DNA of 33,348 nt from Lachnospiraceae bacterium (GTDB lineage: Bacteria; Bacillota; Clostridia; Lachnospirales; Lachnospiraceae), in contig JAGKTY010000029.1 in NCBI GenBank assembly GCA_021153185.1, positions 1 to 33,348 on the forward strand. The letters run 5' to 3'. A model generated the notes under the pieces. The model saw only the letters and a program-made list of their open reading frames with translations, searched no databases and was not told where the DNA came from. Position numbers and translations under genes: made by a program. Below, one piece after another: positions 23,247 through 30,182 of the stretch; position 1 is the first letter of the stretch; every line of letters begins with the position of its first letter.

Positions 23247-24173
23247 ATGGAAAATTCATATGATATGATTGTAATTGGTGGCGGTCCTGCCGGGATGAGC
23301 GCGGCGATTTATGCGATGCGCTCAGGGCTTAGCATGTTGATGCTTGAAAAGACAGGCATTTACGGCGGACAAGTGTTAAATACGTACGAGGTCGATAATT
23401 ATCCGGGCTTGCCGGGGATCAGCGGTTTTGATCTTTGCATGAAAATGAAGGAACACGTTGATAAAATGGGCGTTTTGGTACAGACGGGGACGGTTCAAAA
23501 AATCATTGATCAGGGGAATTTGAAGCTTGTATGTACGGAAAAAGCAAATTATGTGACAAAAACAGTTGTGATTGCATCCGGGGCCAAGCATGCAAAGCTC
23601 GGCGTAACCGGGGAGGAAGAATATGCCGGCATGGGTGTTTCGTATTGTGCGACTTGTGATGGGGCCTTTTTTAAAGGGCTGTCGGTGGCAGTTGTCGGTG
23701 GAGGAGATGTTGCGGTGGAAGACGCCATTTTCCTTGCAAGAACATGTGAAAAGGTATATCTGATTCATCGGAGGGATGAACTGCGTGCCGCAAGGTCGCT
23801 TCAGGAAGCACTGTTTGCGTGTGACAATGTAGAGCTGGTCTGGGACAGCACAGTGTCAGAAATCGGCGGAGACGATGATATGGTGCAGTATGTGCGGCTC
23901 AAAAACGTGAAGTCGGGCGATGAGACAAAGCTATCTGTTAACGGTGTGTTTGTTGCAGTCGGAATTATTCCGGAAACAGAGGCGTATAAGGGATTGATTG
24001 AACTTGATGAGAAGGGATATATTGTCGCAAAAGAAGATTGCGCCACGAGCATGGAGGGCGTGTTTGCGGCGGGCGATCTTCGCACGAAGGCGCTTCGCCA
24101 GATTGTGACGGCGGCAGCAGATGGGGCGAATGCCGTGACGAGCGCTGAAAAATATCTGGCGAGCTTGAGATAG
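23247..24173 (+). CDS. trxB: Thioredoxin reductase
   Basis: The 308-residue flavoprotein has an N-terminal FAD motif GGGPAGMSAAIYAMRSGL, the redox-active pair C134-A-T-C137 (SYCATCDGAFF), a nucleotide-binding loop VVGGGDVAVEDAIFLARTC and the C-terminal FAD contact GVFAAGDLRTKALRQIVTAAADG. This is the low-molecular-weight TrxB layout that passes electrons to thioredoxin. The NADPH-site arginines appear as IHRRDELRAA, which supports NADPH rather than ferredoxin as donor. AAAAGGAGAG precedes the ATG. No thioredoxin gene is adjacent. Confidence 0.95.
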   Translation: MENSYDMIVIGGGPAGMSAAIYAMRSGLSMLMLEKTGIYGGQVLNTYEVDNYPGLPGISGFDLCMKMKEHVDKMGVLVQTGTVQKIIDQGNLKLVCTEKANYVTKTVVIASGAKHAKLGVTGEEEYAGMGVSYCATCDGAFFKGLSVAVVGGGDVAVEDAIFLARTCEKVYLIHRRDELRAARSLQEALFACDNVELVWDSTVSEIGGDDDMVQYVRLKNVKSGDETKLSVNGVFVAVGIIPETEAYKGLIELDEKGYIVAKEDCATSMEGVFAAGDLRTKALRQIVTAAADGANAVTSAEKYLASLR

Positions 24174-24180
24174 GAGTCTT

Positions 24181-24211
24181 GCGTCAGATTGTTAGAAGTG
24201 ACGCGGCTTTT
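24181..24211 (+). terminator. Weak terminator after trxB
   Basis: GCGTCA (24181-24186) pairs with TGACGC (24199-24204) across a 12-base loop and is followed by GGCTTTT. The stem is short, so termination may be partial. Confidence 0.5.
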
Positions 24212-24233
24212 GTCGGAAATTTGAGAAATTGGT

Positions 24234-24428
24234 GTTACTATTCGCAGCCGATATGAATTCACAGACAGACTCGTCATGCTCGCATGTAAGAAACTGTCTG
24301 TGAATCCATATCGAGCCTGCGAAGCAGGAACTCCACCCACATAAGCAGTCTTAGCTCTGTAAGGAGCGGGACTGGAGCCTCGAAGAGGCGACGAGTGCGC
24401 ATGTGGATGGAGGGCTGTGAATAGTAAC
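24234..24428 (+). repeat. 195-bp self-complementary hairpin element, copy B
   Basis: The ends GTTACTATTCGCAGCC (24234-24249) and GGCTGTGAATAGTAAC (24413-24428) are inverted repeats with a single G-T pair. Inside are: hairpin 1 (24250-24312; GATATG and ATTCACAGACAG pair with their complements around ATGCTCGCATG), hairpin 2 (CCTGC-GAA-GCAGG, 24316-24328), and a third arm closed by CTCCACCCACAT (24331-24342) with ATGTGGATGGAG (24401-24412), one mismatch. The third arm holds CAGTC/GACTG plus GCTC/GAGC (24346-24374) and GCCTC-GAA-GAGGC (24377-24389). No ORF of any credibility lies inside. It accounts for most of the 380-nt gap before the next gene. Confidence 0.85.
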
Positions 24429-24458
24429 AATTTGGTAAGTTTTTCCTGTAGCTTGGAG

Positions 24459-24487
24459 TTGACAAAGTTTGTTTACAATGTTATATT
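24459..24487 (+). promoter_or_regulatory. Strong promoter for the NlpC/P60 gene
   Basis: A perfect TTGACA (24459-24464) and TATATT (24482-24487) are separated by 17 nt, giving a start near 24494. Two direct TGTTTACA copies (24470-24477 and 24487-24494) overlap the core. Confidence 0.75.
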
Positions 24488-24497
24488 GTTTACAGAT

Positions 24498-24514
24498 TGT
24501 AACAAAGTTGTAAC
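24498..24514 (+). promoter_or_regulatory. WalR-type operator (TGTAAC-N5-TGTAAC)
   Basis: Two direct TGTAAC hexamers separated by five bases fit the WalR (YycF) consensus TGTWAH-N5-TGTWAH exactly. The site is just downstream of the predicted transcription start of a cell-wall hydrolase gene, the class of gene controlled by WalRK in Bacillus and Staphylococcus. Confidence 0.5.
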
Positions 24515-24553
24515 AAATTATAAAAAATGAGTAACAAATTACAGGAGATTGTA

Positions 24554-25855
24554 ATGTTTCGAAAGAGTTCAAAAGTAGCAGCTTTTATCCTTGCAAGCGC
24601 AGTGCTTGTCACATCGGTAACAACAGATGCAAAGGCATCTCTTCTTCCGGTAGCAGGAGCAGGAGCTGTACTTAACAAGATAGACGTTCAGACAGTTGCA
24701 AAAGCTGAGACACCGGCTATGACAGAAACACCTGCTGTGCAGGAACCGGTAGCCGAGGCGGCACAGAGTGAAGAGACAGATACGCTTACCACAGAAGGTG
24801 ATACAGCCGTTGTCAGCTTAAAGCTTTCAGCAGGCGAAGCAAGCGTTGACCCAATGGTTGCAAGTGTACAGAGCGATGAGAACGGAGAAGTCGGCAACTA
24901 TGCAACGATGGTTCCGTCTGTAGATACGCGTCTTGCAAAGATTAAAGATATCATGGCGTTCCAGAATCTCGTAATCGCCAAATGTAACGATTACGTAAAT
25001 GTACGTCAGGAGCCAAGTGAAGAAGCCGAGATTATCGGTAAGCTTTACAACAAATCAGTTGGTGATTTTATCGAAGAGACAGCCGATGGATGGGTAAAAA
25101 TCACATCCGGCAGCTGTACAGGTTATGTGAAAGCTGAGTACGTTGTGACAGGTGATGAAGCAATTGCGCTTGCCAAAGAAGTTGGTAAGAGACTTGCAAC
25201 CGTTACAACAACGACATTATATGTTCGTGAAGAGCCAAGCACAGAGTCAAAGAGAATCGGTGCGGTTCCAATCGAAGATGAATTAACTGTTCTTGAGGAA
25301 GAAGGCCTTGATGGATGGGTTAAGATTTCTATCGAGGAAGGTGAAGGATACGTATCAACAGAGTTCGTTGATCTTCATACAGAGTTTGTAAAAGCTGAGT
25401 CAAAAGCAGAGGAAGAAGCCCGTCTTGCAAGAGAAGAGGCTGCCCGCAAAAAAGCAAATGCAGCAGCTGATAAGAAGAGCGGCAAATCCGGTGCAAAAGC
25501 ATCCGGAAGCGGAAGAGGTTCTTCTGTTGCAAACTATGCGCTGCAGTTTGTCGGTAATCCATATGTATATGGTGGTTCAAGCTTGACAAACGGTACGGAC
25601 TGTTCTGGATTTACGATGAGTGTATATGCAAACTTTGGTGTATCACTTCCGCATTCTTCCGGTGCACAGAGAGGTTGCGGTTACGATGTAGGCGGTCTTG
25701 CAAATGCACAGCCTGGTGACCTCATTTGCTACTCAGGACACGTTGCACTTTACATTGGTAACGGACAGATTGTTCATGCTTCGACAGCAGCAACCGGTAT
25801 CAAGGTATCAAATGCAAGCTACAAACCGATTTTGGCAGTAAGACGTATTTTCTAA
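24554..25855 (+). CDS. Secreted SH3b-SH3b-NlpC/P60 peptidoglycan hydrolase
   Basis: ATG 24554, six bases after AGGAG, gives 433 residues starting MFRKSSKVAAFILASAVLV, a clear signal peptide; an upstream in-frame ATG at 24527 lacks a ribosome binding site. A low-complexity region follows, then two bacterial SH3 domains (each with a VNVRQEPS or LYVREEPS start and a DGWVKI core), a charged helical linker (KAEEEARLAREEAARKKA), a Gly/Ser linker, and a C-terminal NlpC/P60 domain. The catalytic triad is visible as C350 (TDCSGF), H396 (SGHVALYIG) and H408 (VHAS). Such enzymes cut the D-Glu to diamino-acid bond in peptidoglycan stem peptides at the cell surface. A promoter and a WalR-like site lie upstream. 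Confidence 0.95.
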   Translation: MFRKSSKVAAFILASAVLVTSVTTDAKASLLPVAGAGAVLNKIDVQTVAKAETPAMTETPAVQEPVAEAAQSEETDTLTTEGDTAVVSLKLSAGEASVDPMVASVQSDENGEVGNYATMVPSVDTRLAKIKDIMAFQNLVIAKCNDYVNVRQEPSEEAEIIGKLYNKSVGDFIEETADGWVKITSGSCTGYVKAEYVVTGDEAIALAKEVGKRLATVTTTTLYVREEPSTESKRIGAVPIEDELTVLEEEGLDGWVKISIEEGEGYVSTEFVDLHTEFVKAESKAEEEARLAREEAARKKANAAADKKSGKSGAKASGSGRGSSVANYALQFVGNPYVYGGSSLTNGTDCSGFTMSVYANFGVSLPHSSGAQRGCGYDVGGLANAQPGDLICYSGHVALYIGNGQIVHASTAATGIKVSNASYKPILAVRRIF

Positions 25856-25867
25856 TAAGAGTTTTGA

Positions 25868-25895
25868 ATCCCGGCTCAATGAGCCGGGATTTTTG
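25868..25895 (+). terminator. Terminator of the NlpC/P60 gene
   Basis: ATCCCGGCTC (25868-25877) and GAGCCGGGAT (25881-25890) form a perfect ten-pair stem with an AAT loop, followed by TTTT. Confidence 0.95.
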
Positions 25896-25896
25896 C

Positions 25897-25970
25897 GTTA
25901 CAGCAAACAGCTCCGCAAGGAGGCGTACGCTTTTGCGGAGGAAATTTGTCACGTGATGTGACGCAAAAGC
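25897..25970 (+). repeat. Intergenic hairpin repeat beginning GTTACAGCAAACAG
   Basis: After the terminator, GTTACAGCAAACAG (25897-25910) is followed by CTCCGCAA (25911-25918), complementary to TTGCGGAG (25933-25940). An alternative fold pairs GCTTTTGCG (25929-25937) with CGCAAAAGC (25962-25970) around a GTCAC/GTGAC hairpin. The two folds exclude one another. The start resembles the repeats at 21325 and 33259. The interval 25971-26123 holds nothing I can name. Confidence 0.5.
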
Positions 25971-26123
25971 CGGTATGTAAGAAAGAAGTCACATTTCAAG
26001 ACAAATTGTTCTTTTAGAAACACAAAGAAATCCCATATCAGAAATGTTAAAATGTGGAATGTGCACAAAAACAACAAGTTTTTCAGAAAATCTGACAAAA
26101 TGAGCCAGCCGGTCGACCAAAAG

Positions 26124-26195
26124 TTATCCACATACCCAAAACGCCGAAACATCGAGAAAAGGCAATTATACACCAAGTTATCCACATTATCCACC
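26124..26195 (+). promoter_or_regulatory. Cluster of DnaA boxes
   Basis: Two perfect consensus DnaA boxes TTATCCACA occur at 26124-26132 and 26178-26186. The second is directly followed by TTATCCACC (26187-26195), and TTATACACC lies at 26166-26174. All four are in the same orientation. A very AT-rich stretch follows (about 26225-26375). The arrangement is origin-like, but neither dnaA nor dnaN is near. Confidence 0.65.
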
Positions 26196-26367
26196 GAAAT
26201 CAATTGGTTTCCAATAGTATAAACTTATGGTAACCGTTCGAATATGTGTTTTGTGTAAAGTTCTAAAATTCGAAAATCTGACAAAAAAATCCAAAAATCG
26301 ATTGACAAATAAAAAGAATAAAAATTGCATAAAAATACGAGAATTTTCACACAAATTATGGATAATG

Positions 26368-26376
26368 TGTTATAAT
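26368..26376 (+). promoter_or_regulatory. Extended -10 promoter for hpf
   Basis: TGTTATAAT is a perfect extended -10 element, with a weak TTCACA 19 nt upstream. The start of transcription would be near 26383, about 68 nt before hpf. A second TTGACA (26302-26307) lacks a suitable -10. Confidence 0.6.
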
Positions 26377-26450
26377 TCAGATACAAGCTTCTCCCATAAA
26401 TCATGTATGGCGAAGGAGTTTGGAATATCGGACAGAAAGGGATGATCTAT

Positions 26451-26981
26451 ATGAAATTTATCATCATTGGCAAAAACATCGAAGTAACACCGGGGCTTAG
26501 ACAGGCCGTAGAGGAAAAAATCGGCAAGCTTGAGAAGTATTTCAATTCTGATACAGAAGCACATGTTACACTCAGTGTGGAAAAAGAAAGACAAAAAATC
26601 GAAGTTACGATTCCTGTGAAAGGAAATATTATTCGTTCAGAACAGATTAGCAGCGATATGTATGTATCCATTGATCTTGTTGAAGAAATCATTGAGAGAC
26701 AGCTTAAGAAATACAAAAACAAAATAGCGGACAAGCAGCAGGGTGCAGTCAGCAGCTTTAAGCAGGAATTCTTGGACAATGATTATATGGATGAAGAAGA
26801 AATCAAGATCATCCGCAATAAGAAATTCGATATGAAACCGATGTATCCGGAAGATGCATGTATCCAGATGGAGCTTTTGGGACATAGCTTCTTCGTATTT
26901 ATCAATGCAGAGACAGACCAGGTAAGCGTTGTTTACCGTCGTAAGGGCAACACATATGGTTTGATTGAGCCGGATTTATAA
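26451..26981 (+). CDS. hpf: Ribosome hibernation-promoting factor, long form
   Basis: ATG 26451 gives MKFIIIGKNIEVTPGLRQ, the normal HPF start; the frame could extend to 26403 but the added residues are not family-like. The 176-residue protein has the ribosome-binding N-terminal domain (about residues 1-95, with KIGKLEKYFNSDTEAHVTL), a linker, and the C-terminal dimerisation domain that defines the long form (FDMKPMYPEDACIQMELLGHSFFVFINAET and a terminal YGLIEP). Long HPF joins two 70S ribosomes into inactive 100S dimers during stationary phase. It is a single-gene unit between the DnaA-box region and a terminator. Confidence 0.95.
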   Translation: MKFIIIGKNIEVTPGLRQAVEEKIGKLEKYFNSDTEAHVTLSVEKERQKIEVTIPVKGNIIRSEQISSDMYVSIDLVEEIIERQLKKYKNKIADKQQGAVSSFKQEFLDNDYMDEEEIKIIRNKKFDMKPMYPEDACIQMELLGHSFFVFINAETDQVSVVYRRKGNTYGLIEPDL

Positions 26982-26990
26982 GAGAAAACA

Positions 26991-27016
26991 AAGGGTTGGT
27001 TCGCCAGCCCTTTTTC
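26991..27016 (+). terminator. Terminator of hpf
   Basis: AAGGGTTGG (26991-26999) pairs with CCAGCCCTT (27004-27012), one G-T, with a TTCG tetraloop and a following T-run. GTTATGTAAACAA at 27027-27039 is a possible fourth copy of the post-terminator repeat start. Confidence 0.9.
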
Positions 27017-27096
27017 TATGCGTTTTGTTATGTAAACAACACGGCGGAGTTCAGCAAAATACTTATAAAAAAGGCGTGTTTCGACATCTTTTTACA

Positions 27097-27125
27097 TTGC
27101 AAAAGATGGACGATTATGTTAAAAT
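27097..27125 (+). promoter_or_regulatory. Promoter of the butyryl-CoA operon
   Basis: TTGCAA (27097-27102) and TAAAAT (27120-27125) are 17 nt apart and the -10 carries a TG extension (27117-27118). The start would be near 27132, leaving a leader of about 75 nt before thl. Confidence 0.65.
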
Positions 27126-27205
27126 AGAGGCAGTGGGCATGACAAAAAAATAACAATCATTTAAAAGCCCTCAATTGAACTATTATTTATATGGAGGAAA
27201 AAATA

Positions 27206-28387
27206 ATGGCAAAGAAAGTCGTATTAGCAGGTGCTTGCCGTACTGCAATCGGTACAATGGGCGGATCACTTAGCACAACACCGGCACCGGAGCTTGGTGC
27301 TATTGTAATCAAAGAAGCTTTAAACAGAGCCGGAGTTCCGGCAGATCAGGTTGATCAGGTATATATGGGTTGTGTAATCCAGGCTGGTCAGGGACAGAAC
27401 GTAGCACGTCAGGCTTCTATCAAAGCAGGTTTACCGAACGAGGTTCCGGCTGTTACAATCAACGTTGTTTGTGGATCAGGTCTTAACTGTGTCAACATGG
27501 CAGCACAGATGATTATGGCTGGCGATGCAGATATCGTTGTTGCAGGTGGTATGGAGAACATGTCAATGGCACCATACGCTATGATGCAGGGCCGTTATGG
27601 ATATAGAATGAACAATGGAACACTCGTTGATACAATGGTTAACGATGCATTATGGGATGCATTCAATGATTACCACATGATCAAAACAGCAGATAACATC
27701 TGTGAGGAGTGGGGAATCACACGTGAGGAGCTTGATGAGTTCGCACTTAAGAGCCAGCAGAAAGCAGAAGCAGCACAGAACAGTGGTGCATTTGATAAAG
27801 AAATCGTACCTGTTATGGTGAAAAAGAAAAAAGAGATGGTTGAGTTCTCTAAAGATGAGGGACCAAGAGCAGGTTCTACAATCGAAGCACTTGCAAAATT
27901 GCGTGCAATCAATCCGGGTGGATTTGTTACAGCAGGTAACGCTTCAGGTATCAACGATGGTGCAGCTGCAATCGTTGTTATGAGCGAAGAAAAAGCAAAA
28001 GAGCTTGGCGTAAAACCAATGGCTACATTTGTTGCAGGCGCACTTGCAGGATGCAGACCGGAAGTTATGGGTATCGGACCTGTTCCGGCTACACAGAAGG
28101 TTATGGCAAAAGCCGGCATGAAGATCGAAGACTTTGATATCATTGAGGCAAACGAGGCATTCGCTGCACAGTCAATCGCAGTTGGACGTGACCTTGGTAT
28201 CGATGTTGACAAACAGCTCAATCCAAACGGTGGAGCTATCGCACTTGGACATCCTGTTGGAGCATCAGGTGCCCGTATCCTTGTTACACTTCTTCACGAG
28301 ATGGAAGCAAAAGGCGCTAAGAAAGGTCTTGCTACATTGTGTATCGGTGGCGGTATGGGATGCGCTACAATCGTTGAGAGAGATTAA
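27206..28387 (+). CDS. thl: Acetyl-CoA acetyltransferase (thiolase)
   Basis: ATG 27206, eight bases after GGAGG, gives 393 residues beginning MAKKVVLAGACRTAIGTMGG; the frame extends 15 bases further upstream but that start overlaps the ribosome binding site. Catalytic residues of biosynthetic thiolases are present: nucleophile C89 (VVCGSGLNCV), H349 (GHPVGASG) and C379 (CIGGGMGCA). The enzyme condenses two acetyl-CoA to acetoacetyl-CoA, the first step of butyrate synthesis. It leads an operon of six genes on the same strand. Codon use is strongly biased (ACA, GGT, ATC, TTC), suggesting very high expression. Confidence 0.97.
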   Translation: MAKKVVLAGACRTAIGTMGGSLSTTPAPELGAIVIKEALNRAGVPADQVDQVYMGCVIQAGQGQNVARQASIKAGLPNEVPAVTINVVCGSGLNCVNMAAQMIMAGDADIVVAGGMENMSMAPYAMMQGRYGYRMNNGTLVDTMVNDALWDAFNDYHMIKTADNICEEWGITREELDEFALKSQQKAEAAQNSGAFDKEIVPVMVKKKKEMVEFSKDEGPRAGSTIEALAKLRAINPGGFVTAGNASGINDGAAAIVVMSEEKAKELGVKPMATFVAGALAGCRPEVMGIGPVPATQKVMAKAGMKIEDFDIIEANEAFAAQSIAVGRDLGIDVDKQLNPNGGAIALGHPVGASGARILVTLLHEMEAKGAKKGLATLCIGGGMGCATIVERD

Positions 28388-28401
28388 TTTTGAATAATAT
28401 G

Positions 28402-28422
28402 GGCGGCGCCCTAAGCGTCGCC
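28402..28422 (+). other. Intercistronic hairpin between thl and crt
   Basis: GGCGGCGC (28402-28409) pairs with GCGTCGCC (28415-28422), one G-T pair, with a CCTAA loop. No T-run follows, so this is not a terminator. It may stabilise or mark a processing point in the mRNA. Confidence 0.6.
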
Positions 28423-28448
28423 TATTATGATGAAATAAGGAGTAAACC

Positions 28449-29240
28449 ATGGATTTTATTTTATACGAAGTTGAGGGTGCTGTCGGTACCATCACAATTA
28501 ACAGAGAGAAAGCATTAAATGCCTTGAATTCACAGGTACTTGATGAGCTTTCACAGACACTTGATGCAGTCGATTTAGACACAGTCAGATGCCTTATCTT
28601 AACTGGTGCAGGTCAGAAGAGCTTTGTAGCCGGCGCAGATATCGGAGAGATGAGCACACTGACCAAAGCAGAAGGCGAAGCATTCGGTAAAAAAGGAAAC
28701 GATGTATTCCGTAAGCTTGAGACATTCCCAATTCCGGTTATCGCAGCCGTAAACGGATTTGCACTCGGTGGCGGATGCGAGATTTCCATGAGCTGTGATA
28801 TCCGCATCTGTTCAGACAATGCAGTATTTGGTCAGCCGGAGGTTGGTCTTGGAATTACACCTGGATTTGGTGGCACACAGAGACTTGCAAGACTTGTCAG
28901 CCCGGGTATGGCAAAACAGTTAATCTACACAGCACGTAACATCAAAGCGGACGAAGCTTACAGAATCGGTCTTGTAAACGCTGTATATCCACAGGAAGAG
29001 TTGCTTCCGGCAGCACAGAAGATGGCAGCAGGTATCGCTATGCAGGCTCCAATCGCTGTCCGCAACTGCAAGAAAGCAATCAACGATGGTCTCCAGGTAG
29101 ATATGGATCAGGCAATCGTCATCGAAGAGAAGCTGTTTGGTGACTGTTTCGAGACAGAAGATCAGAAAGCAGGAATGGGCAATTTCTTAGAGAAAGACAA
29201 AGAGAAAAAATTAAAAGTAGTTCCTTTCCAGAACAAATAA
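28449..29240 (+). CDS. crt: 3-hydroxybutyryl-CoA dehydratase (crotonase)
   Basis: This 263-residue crotonase-fold enzyme dehydrates 3-hydroxybutyryl-CoA to crotonyl-CoA. The oxyanion-hole block AGADIGEM is present, and the two catalytic glutamates of enoyl-CoA hydratases appear as E111 (LGGGCEIS) and E131 (GQPEVGLG), 20 residues apart as in the mammalian enzyme. Length is typical. AAGGAGTAA precedes the ATG. It sits second in the operon, 61 nt after thl. Confidence 0.96.
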   Translation: MDFILYEVEGAVGTITINREKALNALNSQVLDELSQTLDAVDLDTVRCLILTGAGQKSFVAGADIGEMSTLTKAEGEAFGKKGNDVFRKLETFPIPVIAAVNGFALGGGCEISMSCDIRICSDNAVFGQPEVGLGITPGFGGTQRLARLVSPGMAKQLIYTARNIKADEAYRIGLVNAVYPQEELLPAAQKMAAGIAMQAPIAVRNCKKAINDGLQVDMDQAIVIEEKLFGDCFETEDQKAGMGNFLEKDKEKKLKVVPFQNK

Positions 29241-29268
29241 TTTTAATGAAATATAAGGAGGACTTATC

Positions 29269-30141
29269 ATGAAGGTAGGCGTAATTGGCGCAGGAACAAT
29301 GGGACAGGGCATTGCAAAAGCATTTGCTCAGGTTGACGGTTATGAGGTTGCACTCTGCGATATCAAGCAGGAGTGGGCTGAAGGCGGAAAAGACAAAATT
29401 GCAAAAGGTTATGCAAAGCTTGTTGCAAAAGGAAAAATGACACAGGAAGTAGCAGATGCAATCGTTGCAAAAATCACACCAGGTTTAAAAGAGGACCTTT
29501 GTGCAGATTGCGATTTAATCGTTGAGGCTGCTTTTGAAAATATGGAAGTTAAGAAAACAACGTTTGCTGAGCTTGACAAAATTGCAAAACCTGAGTGCGT
29601 TTTCGCTTCTAACACATCAAGCCTTTCTATCACAGAAATCGGAAATGGCTTAAATCGTCCGATGGTTGGTATGCATTTCTTCAATCCGGCAGACCGTATG
29701 AAACTCATCGAGGTTATCGCAGGCGTGAACACACCGGCTGAGACAGTTGAGACGATTAAAAAGATTTCTGAGGAAATCGGAAAAACACCTGTACAGGTTA
29801 ACGAGGCAGCAGGTTTTGTAGTAAACCGTATCTTAATCCCAATGATCAACGAAGCAGCTTTCATCAAAATGGAAGGTGTTTCAGATATCGCGGGTATCGA
29901 TGCAGCAATGAAGCTTGGTGCAAACCATCCAATGGGACCACTTGAGCTTGGTGATTTCGTAGGTCTTGATATCTGCCTTGCTATCATGGATGTACTTTAC
30001 AACGAGACAGGCGACAGCAAATATCGTGCTTGTCCACTGATCCGTAAAATGGTTCGTGGTGGAAACCTTGGCTGCAAATCCGGCAGAGGATTCTACGTTT
30101 ACAACGAGGATCGCACAAAAACACCTGTTGATGCACTTTAA
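29269..30141 (+). CDS. hbd: 3-hydroxybutyryl-CoA dehydrogenase
   Basis: The 290-residue protein begins with a Rossmann nucleotide-binding motif GVIGAGTMGQGIA and has the 3HCDH blocks HFFNPADRMKLIEVI (with the catalytic histidine), AGFVVNRILIPMINEA and NHPMGPLELGDFVGLD. It reduces acetoacetyl-CoA to 3-hydroxybutyryl-CoA. AAGGAGGA lies ahead of the ATG. The order thl-crt-hbd-bcd-etfB-etfA differs from Clostridium acetobutylicum (crt-bcd-etfB-etfA-hbd, thl elsewhere). Confidence 0.97.
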   Translation: MKVGVIGAGTMGQGIAKAFAQVDGYEVALCDIKQEWAEGGKDKIAKGYAKLVAKGKMTQEVADAIVAKITPGLKEDLCADCDLIVEAAFENMEVKKTTFAELDKIAKPECVFASNTSSLSITEIGNGLNRPMVGMHFFNPADRMKLIEVIAGVNTPAETVETIKKISEEIGKTPVQVNEAAGFVVNRILIPMINEAAFIKMEGVSDIAGIDAAMKLGANHPMGPLELGDFVGLDICLAIMDVLYNETGDSKYRACPLIRKMVRGGNLGCKSGRGFYVYNEDRTKTPVDAL

Positions 30142-30182
30142 TTAGAATTTAAATAAACATTTTAAGGAGGAAGTAAAAAATC

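Noticed and set aside
24225..24437. Target-site duplication (AATTGGT and AATTTGGT) flanking the 195-bp element
   Set aside because: The copies differ in length and are not both placed directly at the element ends, so the resemblance may be chance in AT-rich DNA.
24274..24465. Minus-strand small ORFs across the hairpin element
   Set aside because: They follow the inverted repeats, lack ribosome binding sites and resemble no known protein.
26100..26400. Chromosomal replication origin
   Set aside because: Only about four DnaA boxes are present, and dnaA, dnaN, rpmH or other origin-linked genes are absent. A cluster call is all that can be supported.
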